NCBI GenBank assembly: GCA_002753185.1
Contig: PDZX01000022.1
Coordinates: forward strand, 1-58,146
Direction of reading: 5' to 3'
DNA length: 58,146 nucleotides
DNA from: Magnetococcales bacterium WMHbin3
Lineage (GTDB): Bacteria > Pseudomonadota > Magnetococcia > Magnetococcales > Magnetaquicoccaceae
Part shown: positions 42,345-51,191 of the stretch, piece by piece
Layout: every line of letters starts with the position of its first letter
Position numbering within the stretch: position 1 is the stretch's first letter
Notes under the pieces: generated by a model
Database searches by the model: none
Seen by the model: the letters and a program-made list of their open reading frames with translations, nothing else
Told to the model about the DNA's origin: nothing
Made by a program: the position numbers and the translations under genes

Positions 42345-45300
42345 CTATTCGTCTCCCTTGCCGGAACCCGCCTTTTCCTTGATGCGATCAAAAATTTTCA
42401 TGGGTACGGCGAGTATGTCACGCAAGAGGCCAGGGGCAAGACTCGTTACCGGACGAATGCGCGCCTGTGGGTCCTGGGTGGAACCGCTGACGTCGAACTG
42501 GGTCTCCAACACCGCCTGGCGGTCCCCGGTCACCAGCTTGCCCAACAATGGCACGCCAGTCACCAGGGCATCCAGGGTCTGCAGGGGACGCATGCCCACC
42601 AGCAGATCCACCTGGTCCTTGGGAAAGTCCACCTTGCCGGTAAAGACGATGTTCATGGACGGGCTTTTGAGCCACATCCGGTCGATGTTCCAGACATTGT
42701 CGGAAATGGACAGCGTACCCTGAAACTCCTTGTAATGCAAGCCCGTTCCATCCAGATCCGGACGGTCGCCCACCACCAGATGGGGCAGCTCCTTCAGGGA
42801 GAAGAGTCCCAGCAGCCGGGAGAGGAACCCCAGACGCCGGATCTTGCCCTCCTGGAACTTGAAGCGCGCCGTCCCGGAGAGGGTGTCGGCCAGCCGCTGC
42901 CCTGGTCCGAGAAAGCCGTCCAGGGTCACGTCCAGCTCGCCGCCGCCCCTGTCCAGCCCGGCATAGAGATCCAGGCCGTGCAACAGGGCGCCGAAATCCT
43001 TGGCGGTCATCTCCAGATGGCCGGAATAATTGCCGGCATCGATATGACGCGACCACAAGAACTCCCCGTTCCCCTCGACCTCGCCCTCCCCCTGGGTGAA
43101 ACGCAGGGATTCGAAACGCAAGGAACGCACCTCCATCTCCATGCGGGCCTCCAGTTGGCGGGCCTCTTCCCGGTTGGCCAGCAGCATCCGTTCCGCCTGC
43201 ACGGCCAGGCTGATCCGGGGCCAACGCTCCCTTGGGGAGGGGTCGGGAGGAGGGGGATCGTTCTCCTCCCGCTTTTCCAGCAGGGGGCGCAGATCGAGGG
43301 TGGCCAGATCGGCATTGGCCACCCACGCCTCCCGGCCATCCGGACGGCGGCTGGAGGTCAGGGCGAGACGGCCGGAGGTCTGGTCCAGATGACCGTCGCG
43401 AATGGTGATTTTGCCCAGGTTGCGGTCCAGGTTCCAGTCGGTCTGGCCGGCGAGCTTCAGGTTGCCCAACTCGATGCGCAACGGCTCGACCAACAGGCGA
43501 CCCTGCCGGTCGAGCCACCCCTCGCCCTTGACGACCCCCGGATCGCCGGAACTCTTGCGCCACCCCATTTTGCCGCGCACGGTCACCCCCGCCGGATCGG
43601 CCTCCCCCTTGATCAGAAACCGGGTCTCTCCGGGGGGACGTTGAAACTCGATCCAAAACGGCATCGCCCCTTGCCACGTTCCGCCTTCCCCCAGCCAGGG
43701 GGCGAGAGTCCCGGCCATGCGCTCGCCCTCCAGGCGGCTCTCCAGGCGGGCGTTGAGCGTCGCCTTGCCCGGAGTCCGGTATTGGCGCACCGCCAATTGG
43801 CCGGAGATGGGCAAATCTCCAAGGCGGGCCGTCAGGCGCGAGATCTCCAGACGCTCCGGATCGAGGGTCAACAGACCGCTGGCATCGGTGACGGGGGTGT
43901 CGAGAAACGGAGGCCGGAAGGCGTTCTTCTTCCATTCCAACCGGCCGGAATAGGTCATCTTCTCCATATGGTCGAGGGGCAGCGAGATCTTCATCGTGGC
44001 CGCCCCTTGTCCTTGCACGACAGCCTGCTCCATGCCCACCGCCCTGTCCCAGCGCAGCGCGGGATGGGCGACGATCCCCTTCCAGACGTCGGGCAGGTCG
44101 AGGGCAGGGGATTCGGCGGCAATCTCGACCGTGGGGTTGTGTTGCATGTTCGCGATTTTTACCTCGCCCGTCACCTTGCGGGTCTCCCCCAGGACGGCGG
44201 AGGCGACTTGCGCCGTCATGCCGTGCCGGTCGAAAATCAGGTGGGTGGCGATGTTGGTCAGGGGCATCAGGGGGGGATGATAATGGAGCGTCACCCCGGC
44301 CACGTCCCCCTCGATGTGGAAGACCTCTCCGGGGGGGTCACCGGGTCCCGCCGGAATGTTGTTGACCGGCCCCTTGATGTGCGCGGTGGCATGGGTGACC
44401 TGCCCCTCTTTCAGGTGGTTGTCCAGCCAGCGGACCAGATCCGGGTGCATGATGCGGGTGGGGAAATAATATTTCGCCTGTTCGGTCCTGGTCCCGGAGG
44501 CTTCGGCGGTCAAATCGAGCCGGGGCGCCTCCGACCCGCCCAGGCCGTCGAGGGTCAGCCGGCCCCCGGCCCTGCCATGGGGAGAGGTCAGGTCGAAACG
44601 ATCGACCCGCAGATGCCACGCCTGGCCTTTTTGTTCCAGCACCCCATCGGCAGCGAGGGAGGTCATGGGGATCGGCCAGCGGAACACCGCCGGCCAGGCG
44701 AGGCTCCCGGCGCCGAGAGCCGCCTGCCATTGCACGCGCAAGCCGTTTTGCGGTTGGTGATGGACGATGGCCTCCAGGTCGAACGGCGCGGTCAGGCCGT
44801 CCAGCGGGGTCAGGTCCACCAGATAGGGGGCGAAGAGGGGCAGGGAGACCCGTTCGAGCCGCGCGCGCAAGGACCAGAGATCCCCCGGCGCGCGCTCCCC
44901 CTTGGCGGACCAGCGCGCTTGCGGGTGAATCTCCGGCAGCCCGGCGCGGGCGTCGAAGTGGGCCGAACCGTCCCGCTCCAGAAAGGCGGTGGCCTCCAGG
45001 CCGGTCATGCGGGTGCGCATGGGGGCATGGGGGTCCACCCAGTTCAGGGTGGCGTTGCGCACGGTGAACATGGTGATCGGCACCCCCTCGTCCTGTCCAC
45101 CGCCAGCGAGAAAGGCGTCCAGGGGACGTCCGGCCAACAGCAGCCGTCCGGCCTCGTCCCGGCCCGCGCTGGCCTCCACCCCTTCCACGGTGAGACTGGC
45201 GGAAAGCCACCCCTGCCGCCAGGAGAGGGGAGAGACCCGCAACAGGAGTTGCTCGACCGAAAATAGCGGTTTGCCGGTGACCGGACAGAGGACCTCCACC

Positions 45301-45599
45301 CCATCCCCCACCAGGGCGAGCGACAGCCCGGTGCGCAGATGGACCCCGCCGACCCGGATCGCCAGACCGGTGCGTTCGGCAAGAAATCGGGAGATCCGTT
45401 CGGCGTGAGGGTTGAGATCCGGCGGATGCCAGGCCAAACCGGCCAGGGCGGCCAGCGACAAAAAAATCAGCAGCGCGATGCCCTTGAACAGCAGCCCCAG
45501 CACACGGCGCACGAATCCGGGACGTTTTTGCGTCGCGGGGGCGGCGGCGTCCGGGGGAGGGTTCGGTTCGGTGGCGGATTCGGTGGCGGACATGACCAT
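42345..45599 (-). CDS. AsmA/YhdP-like large periplasmic-spanning protein (DUF3971/AsmA-like)
   Basis: 1084 residues. One N-terminal membrane helix (about 30-55, VLGLLFKGIALLIFLSLAALAGLAW), then a long beta-rich chain typical of the AsmA/TamB superfamily. Features include repeated VDL/LDGxxxPFDL segments, GDVAGVTLHYHPPLMPLTNIATHLIFD, and an AsmA-like C-terminus (TARFKFQEGKIRRLGFLSRLLGLFSLKELP; GKVDFPKDQVDLLVGMRPLQTLD). Family members are thought to move phospholipid from inner to outer membrane. It is divergent from glnE. ATG 45599 is chosen; ATG 45593 is two codons later. Confidence 0.8.
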   Translation of the reverse strand: MVMSATESATEPNPPPDAAAPATQKRPGFVRRVLGLLFKGIALLIFLSLAALAGLAWHPPDLNPHAERISRFLAERTGLAIRVGGVHLRTGLSLALVGDGVEVLCPVTGKPLFSVEQLLLRVSPLSWRQGWLSASLTVEGVEASAGRDEAGRLLLAGRPLDAFLAGGGQDEGVPITMFTVRNATLNWVDPHAPMRTRMTGLEATAFLERDGSAHFDARAGLPEIHPQARWSAKGERAPGDLWSLRARLERVSLPLFAPYLVDLTPLDGLTAPFDLEAIVHHQPQNGLRVQWQAALGAGSLAWPAVFRWPIPMTSLAADGVLEQKGQAWHLRVDRFDLTSPHGRAGGRLTLDGLGGSEAPRLDLTAEASGTRTEQAKYYFPTRIMHPDLVRWLDNHLKEGQVTHATAHIKGPVNNIPAGPGDPPGEVFHIEGDVAGVTLHYHPPLMPLTNIATHLIFDRHGMTAQVASAVLGETRKVTGEVKIANMQHNPTVEIAAESPALDLPDVWKGIVAHPALRWDRAVGMEQAVVQGQGAATMKISLPLDHMEKMTYSGRLEWKKNAFRPPFLDTPVTDASGLLTLDPERLEISRLTARLGDLPISGQLAVRQYRTPGKATLNARLESRLEGERMAGTLAPWLGEGGTWQGAMPFWIEFQRPPGETRFLIKGEADPAGVTVRGKMGWRKSSGDPGVVKGEGWLDRQGRLLVEPLRIELGNLKLAGQTDWNLDRNLGKITIRDGHLDQTSGRLALTSSRRPDGREAWVANADLATLDLRPLLEKREENDPPPPDPSPRERWPRISLAVQAERMLLANREEARQLEARMEMEVRSLRFESLRFTQGEGEVEGNGEFLWSRHIDAGNYSGHLEMTAKDFGALLHGLDLYAGLDRGGGELDVTLDGFLGPGQRLADTLSGTARFKFQEGKIRRLGFLSRLLGLFSLKELPHLVVGDRPDLDGTGLHYKEFQGTLSISDNVWNIDRMWLKSPSMNIVFTGKVDFPKDQVDLLVGMRPLQTLDALVTGVPLLGKLVTGDRQAVLETQFDVSGSTQDPQARIRPVTSLAPGLLRDILAVPMKIFDRIKEKAGSGKGDE

Positions 45600-45688
45600 T
45601 ACGGTGATCGGTGGCAAATTGGACCATTCTATGTGAAAATCCCACGCAAGGACAGAGCCGTTACACCCAGTCATCCGGAGTTGCACGC

Positions 45689-48600
45689 TTGACGATTCCC
45701 CACACGTTGCCCGTTTCCCCCGCCACCAGGGAGGCCATCGAGCACCTGGCCGCCACCACCGCCGATCCGCAAGGGGCGATCGGACGGCTGGCCAATTTCA
45801 TCGTCACCCACGCCGAGGATCGGCCGGAGGCCGTGGAACGGCTGGCCGAACGCCTGGAAGATCCCACCTGGCGTCCGCGCCTGGTGACCGCGCTGGGCAA
45901 CTCCCCCTATCTGGCCCACGTCCTGACCCGCTGGCCGGAGTTTCTGGACGAGGAGTACACCGGCGCCGATCCGGTGGCCTGGAACAGCGGACTGGCCGAC
46001 GCGGTGCTGGAGTGTGCGACCCATGCCGAGGCCGGGCGCCTGCTGCGCTGGCACAAGCACCGCACCTTTCTGGGGATCGGCCTGCGCGACCTGACCGGCG
46101 AGGCCACCCTGCCGGAGACCACGCAGGGGTTGTCCGCCCTGGCGGATGCCTCGCTGGAGGCGGGCTATCGCTGGCTGCGCCGTTCGCTGAGCCAGAAGCA
46201 CGGCCCGCCCATGACCGAAACCGGGGAGGGGCGGCATCCGGCCCGCTTCGTGATCCTGGGCATGGGCAAGCTGGGGGCCGGGGAGCTGAATTTCTCCTCG
46301 GACGTGGATCTGATCTATCTTTATGACGAGGACCGCGGCGGGTGCGACGGCCAGCGGCCCGTCTCCATCAAGGAGTTCTTCAACCGGTTGGGACAGGAGT
46401 TGATCCGCCTGCTGAGCGAGATCACCGCCGAGGGGATGGTGTTTCGCATCGACCTGCGGCTGCGGCCCGAAGGGGCGAGCGGCGATCTGACCCTCTCGCG
46501 CCGTTCCGCCGAGGTCTATTACGAATCCTGGGGCCGCACCTGGGAGCGCTCCGCCATGATCAAGGCGCGGCCGGTGGCCGGCGATGTCGCCCTGGGTGAG
46601 GCGTTGCTGCACAATCTGACCCCGTTCATCTACCGGCGCTACCTGGATTTCGCCGCCCTGGAGGCGATCCGGGAGATGAAGCGCCAGATCGATCATAAAT
46701 GCAAGGCGCGCCAGGACTATCGCCGCAACGTCAAGTTGGGTTACGGCGGCATCCGCGAGATCGAGTTCTTCGCCCAGTGCCACCAACTGATCCATGGCGG
46801 CAAGAATCCCGGCCTGCGCCCCCGCGAGACCGAGGCGGTGTTGCTGGCCCTGGTGGGGGCGAGTCTGCTCCCCGCCGCGACCGCCGACCTCCTGATCAAC
46901 CATTACCGCTTTTTGCGCACCGTGGAGCACCGTTTGCAGATCGAACGGGAGCGTCAGGTCCACTCCCTGCCGGAGGAGCCGGCGGCGTTCGCGGCCCTGG
47001 CCAAACGCATGCTTTTCGCCGATGCCGAAACCTTCCGCGCGCGGCTGGACGGCGTGCGCGCCGAGGTCTACGCCATTTATGACCAGCTCTTTTTCGAGGG
47101 GAGCCGGGAACGGGAGAAACACAACGTCAACCCCCTGGTGGAGGCCCTGCTGAACTGCGACGAGGAGACGGAGCGCTGTCCGGAGGTGATCCGGCGCGCC
47201 GGATTCGAGCAGCCGGAACAGGCCCTCGGACTCCTGGAACTGCTGCGCCAGGGACCTTCCCTGAACCACCTGACCGAGGCGTCGCGTGGGTGGTATGGCA
47301 AGGTGGCGGTACCGCTGCTCGCCGAGATCCTGGCCGCCCCGGATCAGGACATGGCCTTGCGCCACGCCGAGGCGTTCCTGCGCAAGCTGGGCTATCGGGT
47401 CAATTATCTGGCCTTGTTGCTGGAATATCCACCAGTATTGAAATTGCTTATAAAATTATTCGGCAGTTCCGCGTTGTTGTCGCATTATCTGATTCACCAT
47501 CCGGAGTTGATGGATGGCCTGGTGACCACCGATTTCATGGAGCGCTACCGCAATCGCGGCGAGTTGATGCGGGACCTGGAGCAGGCCATGAGCCGTGCCA
47601 CCCATCACGAAGAGGCGATGGAGGTCTTGAGGGAGTTCAAGAACAGCGAGAGCCTGCGGTTGGGCATTCGGGATCTCTCCGGGGTGGCGGAACCCTCGGA
47701 GGTCACTTCCGGGCTGGCGCTGCTGGCCGAGGTGATCCTGGCGCGGGTGGTGGCGGACGCGCGGGAGGAGTTGATCGCCCGTTATGGTCCGCCGCGCTGG
47801 ACCGACGCGCAGGGGGTGCGGCGGGAGGCGCCCTTCGCGGTGGTGGCCATGGGCAAGCTGGGGGGCAGGGAGTTGAGTTTTTCGTCGGATCTGGATCTGA
47901 TTTTCCTCCATGGCAGCCAGGGGGAGGAGCAATACACCGACCATCCCCGGCTCTCCATGGCCAACGGGCAGTTCTTCACCCGGCTGGGGCAGAAGATCAT
48001 CACGGCCATCACCAGCATGACCCGTTCCGGCAAGCTGTATGAGCTGGACATGCGTTTGCGGCCTTCCGGGAGTTCCGGGCCGGTGGTGACCTCTTTGGAT
48101 GCCTTCATCGCCTATCACACCAACTCGTCATGGCTGTGGGAGCAGCAGGCCCTGACCCGCGCCCGTCCCATCATCGGGGACGAGGGGTTGATCCGGGAAT
48201 TGAACGGGGTGATCCGTGGGATTTTGACCCGTGCCCGTGCCCGCGAGGCGCTGGTAAAAGAAATGGTGACAATGCGGGAGCGGATATTAGCGGAAAAAGC
48301 GCCCGCCGAGGGGTGGATCGACATCAAGCAGAGCCGTGGCGGGGTGGTGGATGTGGAGTTTCTGGTGCAGTATCTGCAGTTGGCCCATGCCGCCGACCAT
48401 CCGGGGATTCTGACGCCCAATTTGCCCAACGCCCTGGTGGCGTTGGCCAAAAGCGGGGTGTTGAGCCGGGAGGAGGCCAGGAGCCTGGAGGATGCCTATG
48501 GTTTGTACCGGTACGTGGAGAGCCATTTGCGGCTGTTGCATGGCCATGCGGAGAACCGCATCGCCCCGGACGAGCGGGAGCGCACCCGGTTGCGGCGTCT

Positions 48601-48697
48601 GTGTCATGGTTTGGAGGGGCCGGAGGTGATCACCGCGCTGGAGGAGGCGTTCGGGCGGGTGAGGGTCATCTGTCGGCGGATTTTCGGTGACTCATGA
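45689..48697 (+). CDS. glnE: Bifunctional glutamine-synthetase adenylyltransferase/deadenylase
   Basis: 1002 residues. Two nucleotidyltransferase halves, each with the G-M-G-K-L-G(A/G)-x-E-L-x-F-S-S-D-x-D-L motif: LGMGKLGAGELNFSSDVDLIYLY (deadenylase half) and MGKLGGRELSFSSDLDLIFLH (adenylase half). The linker with RREIEFF-like YGGIREIEFFAQCHQL and DIKQSRGGVVDVEFLVQYLQL matches the family. It modifies glutamine synthetase in response to PII. The start is a TTG at 45689, eight bases after CCGGAG; an ATG at 45611 would add 26 atypical residues. Confidence 0.93.
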   Translation: MTIPHTLPVSPATREAIEHLAATTADPQGAIGRLANFIVTHAEDRPEAVERLAERLEDPTWRPRLVTALGNSPYLAHVLTRWPEFLDEEYTGADPVAWNSGLADAVLECATHAEAGRLLRWHKHRTFLGIGLRDLTGEATLPETTQGLSALADASLEAGYRWLRRSLSQKHGPPMTETGEGRHPARFVILGMGKLGAGELNFSSDVDLIYLYDEDRGGCDGQRPVSIKEFFNRLGQELIRLLSEITAEGMVFRIDLRLRPEGASGDLTLSRRSAEVYYESWGRTWERSAMIKARPVAGDVALGEALLHNLTPFIYRRYLDFAALEAIREMKRQIDHKCKARQDYRRNVKLGYGGIREIEFFAQCHQLIHGGKNPGLRPRETEAVLLALVGASLLPAATADLLINHYRFLRTVEHRLQIERERQVHSLPEEPAAFAALAKRMLFADAETFRARLDGVRAEVYAIYDQLFFEGSREREKHNVNPLVEALLNCDEETERCPEVIRRAGFEQPEQALGLLELLRQGPSLNHLTEASRGWYGKVAVPLLAEILAAPDQDMALRHAEAFLRKLGYRVNYLALLLEYPPVLKLLIKLFGSSALLSHYLIHHPELMDGLVTTDFMERYRNRGELMRDLEQAMSRATHHEEAMEVLREFKNSESLRLGIRDLSGVAEPSEVTSGLALLAEVILARVVADAREELIARYGPPRWTDAQGVRREAPFAVVAMGKLGGRELSFSSDLDLIFLHGSQGEEQYTDHPRLSMANGQFFTRLGQKIITAITSMTRSGKLYELDMRLRPSGSSGPVVTSLDAFIAYHTNSSWLWEQQALTRARPIIGDEGLIRELNGVIRGILTRARAREALVKEMVTMRERILAEKAPAEGWIDIKQSRGGVVDVEFLVQYLQLAHAADHPGILTPNLPNALVALAKSGVLSREEARSLEDAYGLYRYVESHLRLLHGHAENRIAPDERERTRLRRLCHGLEGPEVITALEEAFGRVRVICRRIFGDS

Positions 48698-49008
48698 TGG
48701 ATGATCTTTTCATCCCCGCCGATCCGGATGAGGTGCAGCGGGAGCGGTCGAAGGCCAAGGAACTGAAGCGCACCGCCTGGTGGAAGGCGCAAGTGGGCAA
48801 GGGGGGGTGTCATTATTGTGGTCTGCGCGTGCCGCCCGCCGAATTGACCCTGGATCATGTCGTGCCCTTGATACGGGGTGGGCGCACCACGCGGGGCAAC
48901 TGTGTGCCCGCCTGCATGGAGTGCAACCGGGAGAAGCGGCATCTTTCCAGCATGCAGTGGCAGTTCTACGTGGAGGAGAAAAAAAGGTCTGCCGGAGGTC
49001 TGGTTTGA
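48694..49008 (+). CDS. HNH endonuclease family protein
   Basis: 104 residues. The core CHYCG...LTLDHVVPLIRGG...NCVPACMECNREKRHL is a complete HNH zinc-finger nuclease fold with two CxxC pairs. It lacks other domains and overlaps the glnE stop by ATGA. Such small HNH proteins often sit at the end of housekeeping operons and need not be mobile. Its 3' end lies in the first direct-repeat copy. Confidence 0.85.
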   Translation: MMDDLFIPADPDEVQRERSKAKELKRTAWWKAQVGKGGCHYCGLRVPPAELTLDHVVPLIRGGRTTRGNCVPACMECNREKRHLSSMQWQFYVEEKKRSAGGLV

Positions 49009-49018
49009 TGTGGATTTA
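48979..49018. repeat. Direct repeat, left copy, flanking the hemerythrin gene
   Basis: A block of about 40 bases, A-run plus GG--TGCCGG--G then the exact 19-mer CTGGTTTGATGTGGATTTA (49000-49018), recurs at 49647-49685. The two 19-mers are 667 bases apart and enclose the AT-rich bacteriohemerythrin gene. Confidence 0.65.
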
Positions 49019-49498
49019 TTTGCTCCGGAATTTTTTTGCAGAGAGGCGTTCCTTGAAAAAAGGTTTATACTCCATATCGACATTTTTTATATGGTGAAAC
49101 AGCCACTCAAGCATATAAAATTTCAGATCTACAATATATAAAATTTCTTTTTTTATTATCAAGTTGTTCTTCAGATCGTCAATCCGGACGATGCATTCTC
49201 GATGCTCTTGCGCATGACTGTCCAATTTTACAAATGAATATTTAACCATCAACTTTTCTTCTGCATCAAAATGATTCTTTGCGTATCTATTCAAGAAATT
49301 CACTGTTTCTTCAATGAGTTTCCAGTCTTTTGCTAAAGGAATTTTTTTGGAGTCCTTTTCGACCAGTTCATGAAATTTAATCAGGTGGTCTAAGAATTGT
49401 TGATGATCCTTATTAAAATCCGTAACGCCTACATCAGGCAATTGGTTATGTAAACGTTCTCGGAATTGGGCAGATGATTCGTAAGGAAATTGTTGCAT
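49016..49498 (-). CDS. Bacteriohemerythrin
   Basis: 160 residues, a free-standing hemerythrin four-helix bundle. Likely diiron ligands: His in FNKDHQQFLDHL, His/Glu in KNHFDAEEKLM, His in AQEHRECIV, and His/Asp in WLFHHIKNVDMEY. It binds oxygen for storage, transfer or sensing. AAGGACGCGCAA precedes the ATG. The gene is far more AT-rich than glnE on one side and the PhoU-like gene on the other, and lies between direct repeats, which suggests recent acquisition. Confidence 0.85.
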   Translation of the reverse strand: MQQFPYESSAQFRERLHNQLPDVGVTDFNKDHQQFLDHLIKFHELVEKDSKKIPLAKDWKLIEETVNFLNRYAKNHFDAEEKLMVKYSFVKLDSHAQEHRECIVRIDDLKNNLIIKKEILYIVDLKFYMLEWLFHHIKNVDMEYKPFFKERLSAKKFRSK

Positions 49499-49646
49499 TT
49501 GCGCGTCCTTGTTTGTAATTATTAGTGTTAATTCAGTGATAAATCCGTTTCAATGAAAGCGACGCTAACATGAATACACTATCTTACGCAAGGGACAACT
49601 GGTGATACCGTCATGGCCTCGGAGTTCTGTCCTGGTGGGGAGGGGC

Positions 49647-49685
49647 AAAAAAGGGATGCCGGGGTGCTGGTTTGATGTGGATTTA
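49647..49685. repeat. Direct repeat, right copy, flanking the hemerythrin gene
   Basis: Second copy of the block at 48979-49018, with the exact 19-mer at 49667-49685. It lies in the otherwise non-coding 49499-49778 stretch, where I recognised nothing else beyond AT-rich sequence that probably holds the hemerythrin promoter. Confidence 0.65.
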
Positions 49686-49778
49686 ACCCGCTCTTTATCA
49701 TCTTTTAACAATGGGCTGTCATGCTGGTGTCCGCAGCCGCTCATCATTTCTCTGTTTCGTGCCAAAGGACGCCAGCGC

Positions 49779-50450
49779 ATGCCTATCGATTCCTCGACTC
49801 TTCCGGTGCAACTCACCTGTCAATCCAGCTTTTACACCCACATCATGGAGCAGTGCGAGCTTTCCAGGGAGATGGCCACCCAGTTGGAGCGTTTCATGCG
49901 CACCGGGGAAGGGGATGCGGTGGAGAGTTTGCGGCAATTGGAGATCATGGGCGTGGGGTTGCGGGAGCGCAACATGGAGGCATTGCGTCAGGCTCCGGTG
50001 TCGTCCGCCGACCGCGAGGAGAATCACCGCGCCTGTCTGACCATGGAGGCGATTCAGCAACAGATGCGCGCCATATCCGAGGAGATGGAGGTTCTGGAGA
50101 TGCGCGCCGACTGGCACATGCTGGAGATGGTGGTGCGCATGCGCCATGCCTTGGATCTTCTCTCCAATGGTTTTCTCAAGTTGCTGGCCACTCCCGTGGA
50201 TGCGATCGGCGAAGCCGAGGCGATCTTCGCCTGGCGCCGCGCCGCCGAAAAGAGTTACCGTTCCGCCATGGTCCATCTTCTGCAAGCGGATGCTCACGCC
50301 CCCTCTCCGGACCTGCAAACCTCCGCCGGCATGCGTCAGGTCTTTCACCTCTTCAAGCGTCAGGAGATCTATCAACTCTTCCGCGCCGTTGGCCTGGAGA
50401 TCGGCAAGGCCGGTCGTTTTTTGCACGGGATTGCGTTGCAGTTCACTTGA
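49779..50450 (+). CDS. PhoU/DUF47-like helical protein
   Basis: 223 residues, all-helical. The pattern resembles DUF47/PhoU-like proteins (phosphate transport regulators): a helical hairpin with repeated acidic EEMEVLEMRADWHMLEM, then a C-terminal KRQEIYQLFRAVGLEIGKAGRFLHGIALQF. This lines up with the REIY-x(n)-D-x-A--L-GI-LKY end of that family. Metal-binding ExxxD sites are not clear, so phosphate control is uncertain. ATG 49779 has AAAGGACG nine bases upstream. No phosphate transporter lies nearby. Confidence 0.6.
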   Translation: MPIDSSTLPVQLTCQSSFYTHIMEQCELSREMATQLERFMRTGEGDAVESLRQLEIMGVGLRERNMEALRQAPVSSADREENHRACLTMEAIQQQMRAISEEMEVLEMRADWHMLEMVVRMRHALDLLSNGFLKLLATPVDAIGEAEAIFAWRRAAEKSYRSAMVHLLQADAHAPSPDLQTSAGMRQVFHLFKRQEIYQLFRAVGLEIGKAGRFLHGIALQFT

Positions 50451-50526
50451 GTGAGTCCATCTGGGAAAATTCTGGTGGATTTTCAGGACGAGCGCCATTA
50501 TCATGATGACATGGAGGTCATGCATC

Positions 50527-50754
50527 ATGTTGGCGCACGCGAAGCAACAGATTGAGATTCCCCTGGACGATGAAGATGCCCTGATCACTGCCGCTGCCTT
50601 GAGTGATCTGGACAATTTGCCCTTGACGGATCATGAACTGGCCCAGTTTTCACAACGGACAGGCCGCACGCGGGAGCGATCCGGTACGGTTTTCGCCACG
50701 GTACCACTTGCGACCGGAGTAATTGCGGATGGGCACAGCCACCGAAGTGTCTGA
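50527..50754 (+). CDS. Small acidic protein, antitoxin-like
   Basis: 75 residues. The middle, DDEDALITAAALSDLDNLPLTDHELAQF, resembles BrnA-type antitoxins (D-D-x-LTDEELA pattern) but no toxin gene adjoins it. The C-terminal third overlaps the next gene and looks less conserved, so the frame may be a remnant. An in-frame ATG lies eight codons upstream at 50503. Confidence 0.4.
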   Translation: MLAHAKQQIEIPLDDEDALITAAALSDLDNLPLTDHELAQFSQRTGRTRERSGTVFATVPLATGVIADGHSHRSV

Positions 50755-50938
50755 CATCCTCGCCGCCGGTCGCATCGTGACCCGGTCGTACCTGGATGCG
50801 CGTTTGCAAGATCTTGAATTGCATATTGCAGCCGACATGGCCAAGGTTCATGGTGATCTGGCTGCATTGCGGTGGGGCATGGCCATTACGATTGGCGGTG
50901 TTGTCACGCTGATTCTTAAATCCTTTTTTCCGCACTGA
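50729..50938 (+). CDS. Small coiled-coil protein with C-terminal membrane anchor
   Basis: 69 residues: helical N-terminus (SYLDARLQDLELHIAADMAKVHGDLAALRW) followed by one transmembrane helix (MAITIGGVVTLILKSFF) at the very end. The shape is that of DUF1640/CCDC90-like phage or mobile-element membrane proteins. ATG 50729 follows CGGAG by nine bases and overlaps the previous small gene by 26 bases. Confidence 0.5.
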   Translation: MGTATEVSDILAAGRIVTRSYLDARLQDLELHIAADMAKVHGDLAALRWGMAITIGGVVTLILKSFFPH

Positions 50939-51009
50939 CCCGACATTTCGTATAGCGCTTGGGCACACACCCGCCATGGCGGATGGCCTTGCCAACCATG
51001 TTTGGACTG

Positions 51010-51151
51010 TCCAGGGGTGGGTTACCTTTCCGGATTTGTCAGTCAGATCAATGTAAGGCATCACCTTGCCTTGGGGATCCTTGACAAAGGGCTGTCTTGG
51101 GATGTATTGTATTCGTGCTTCGTGTGGTCGCGTAGTCGTGATCATATTCAA
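51010..51151 (-). other. Possible gene remnant in the 50939-51191 gap
   Basis: On the minus strand a short protein-like frame begins MNMITTTRPHEARIQYIPRQ and continues through PYIDLTDKSGKVTHPW before losing any protein-like character. It may be the 5' end of a decayed gene. I cannot assign a family. The rest of this gap shows nothing recognised. Confidence 0.25.
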
Positions 51152-51191
51152 TGAATCAATGTCCCTGGAACTGCTTTTTAGGATATAAGAA

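Noticed and set aside
41925..45266. Plus-strand frame of more than 1000 codons opposite the AsmA-like gene
   Set aside because: Low-complexity Pro/Gly/Gln composition without signal peptide or domains; the minus strand has a membrane anchor and AsmA-like C-terminus.
48979..49685. Insertion sequence between the direct repeats
   Set aside because: No transposase or terminal inverted repeats; the only gene inside is a hemerythrin.
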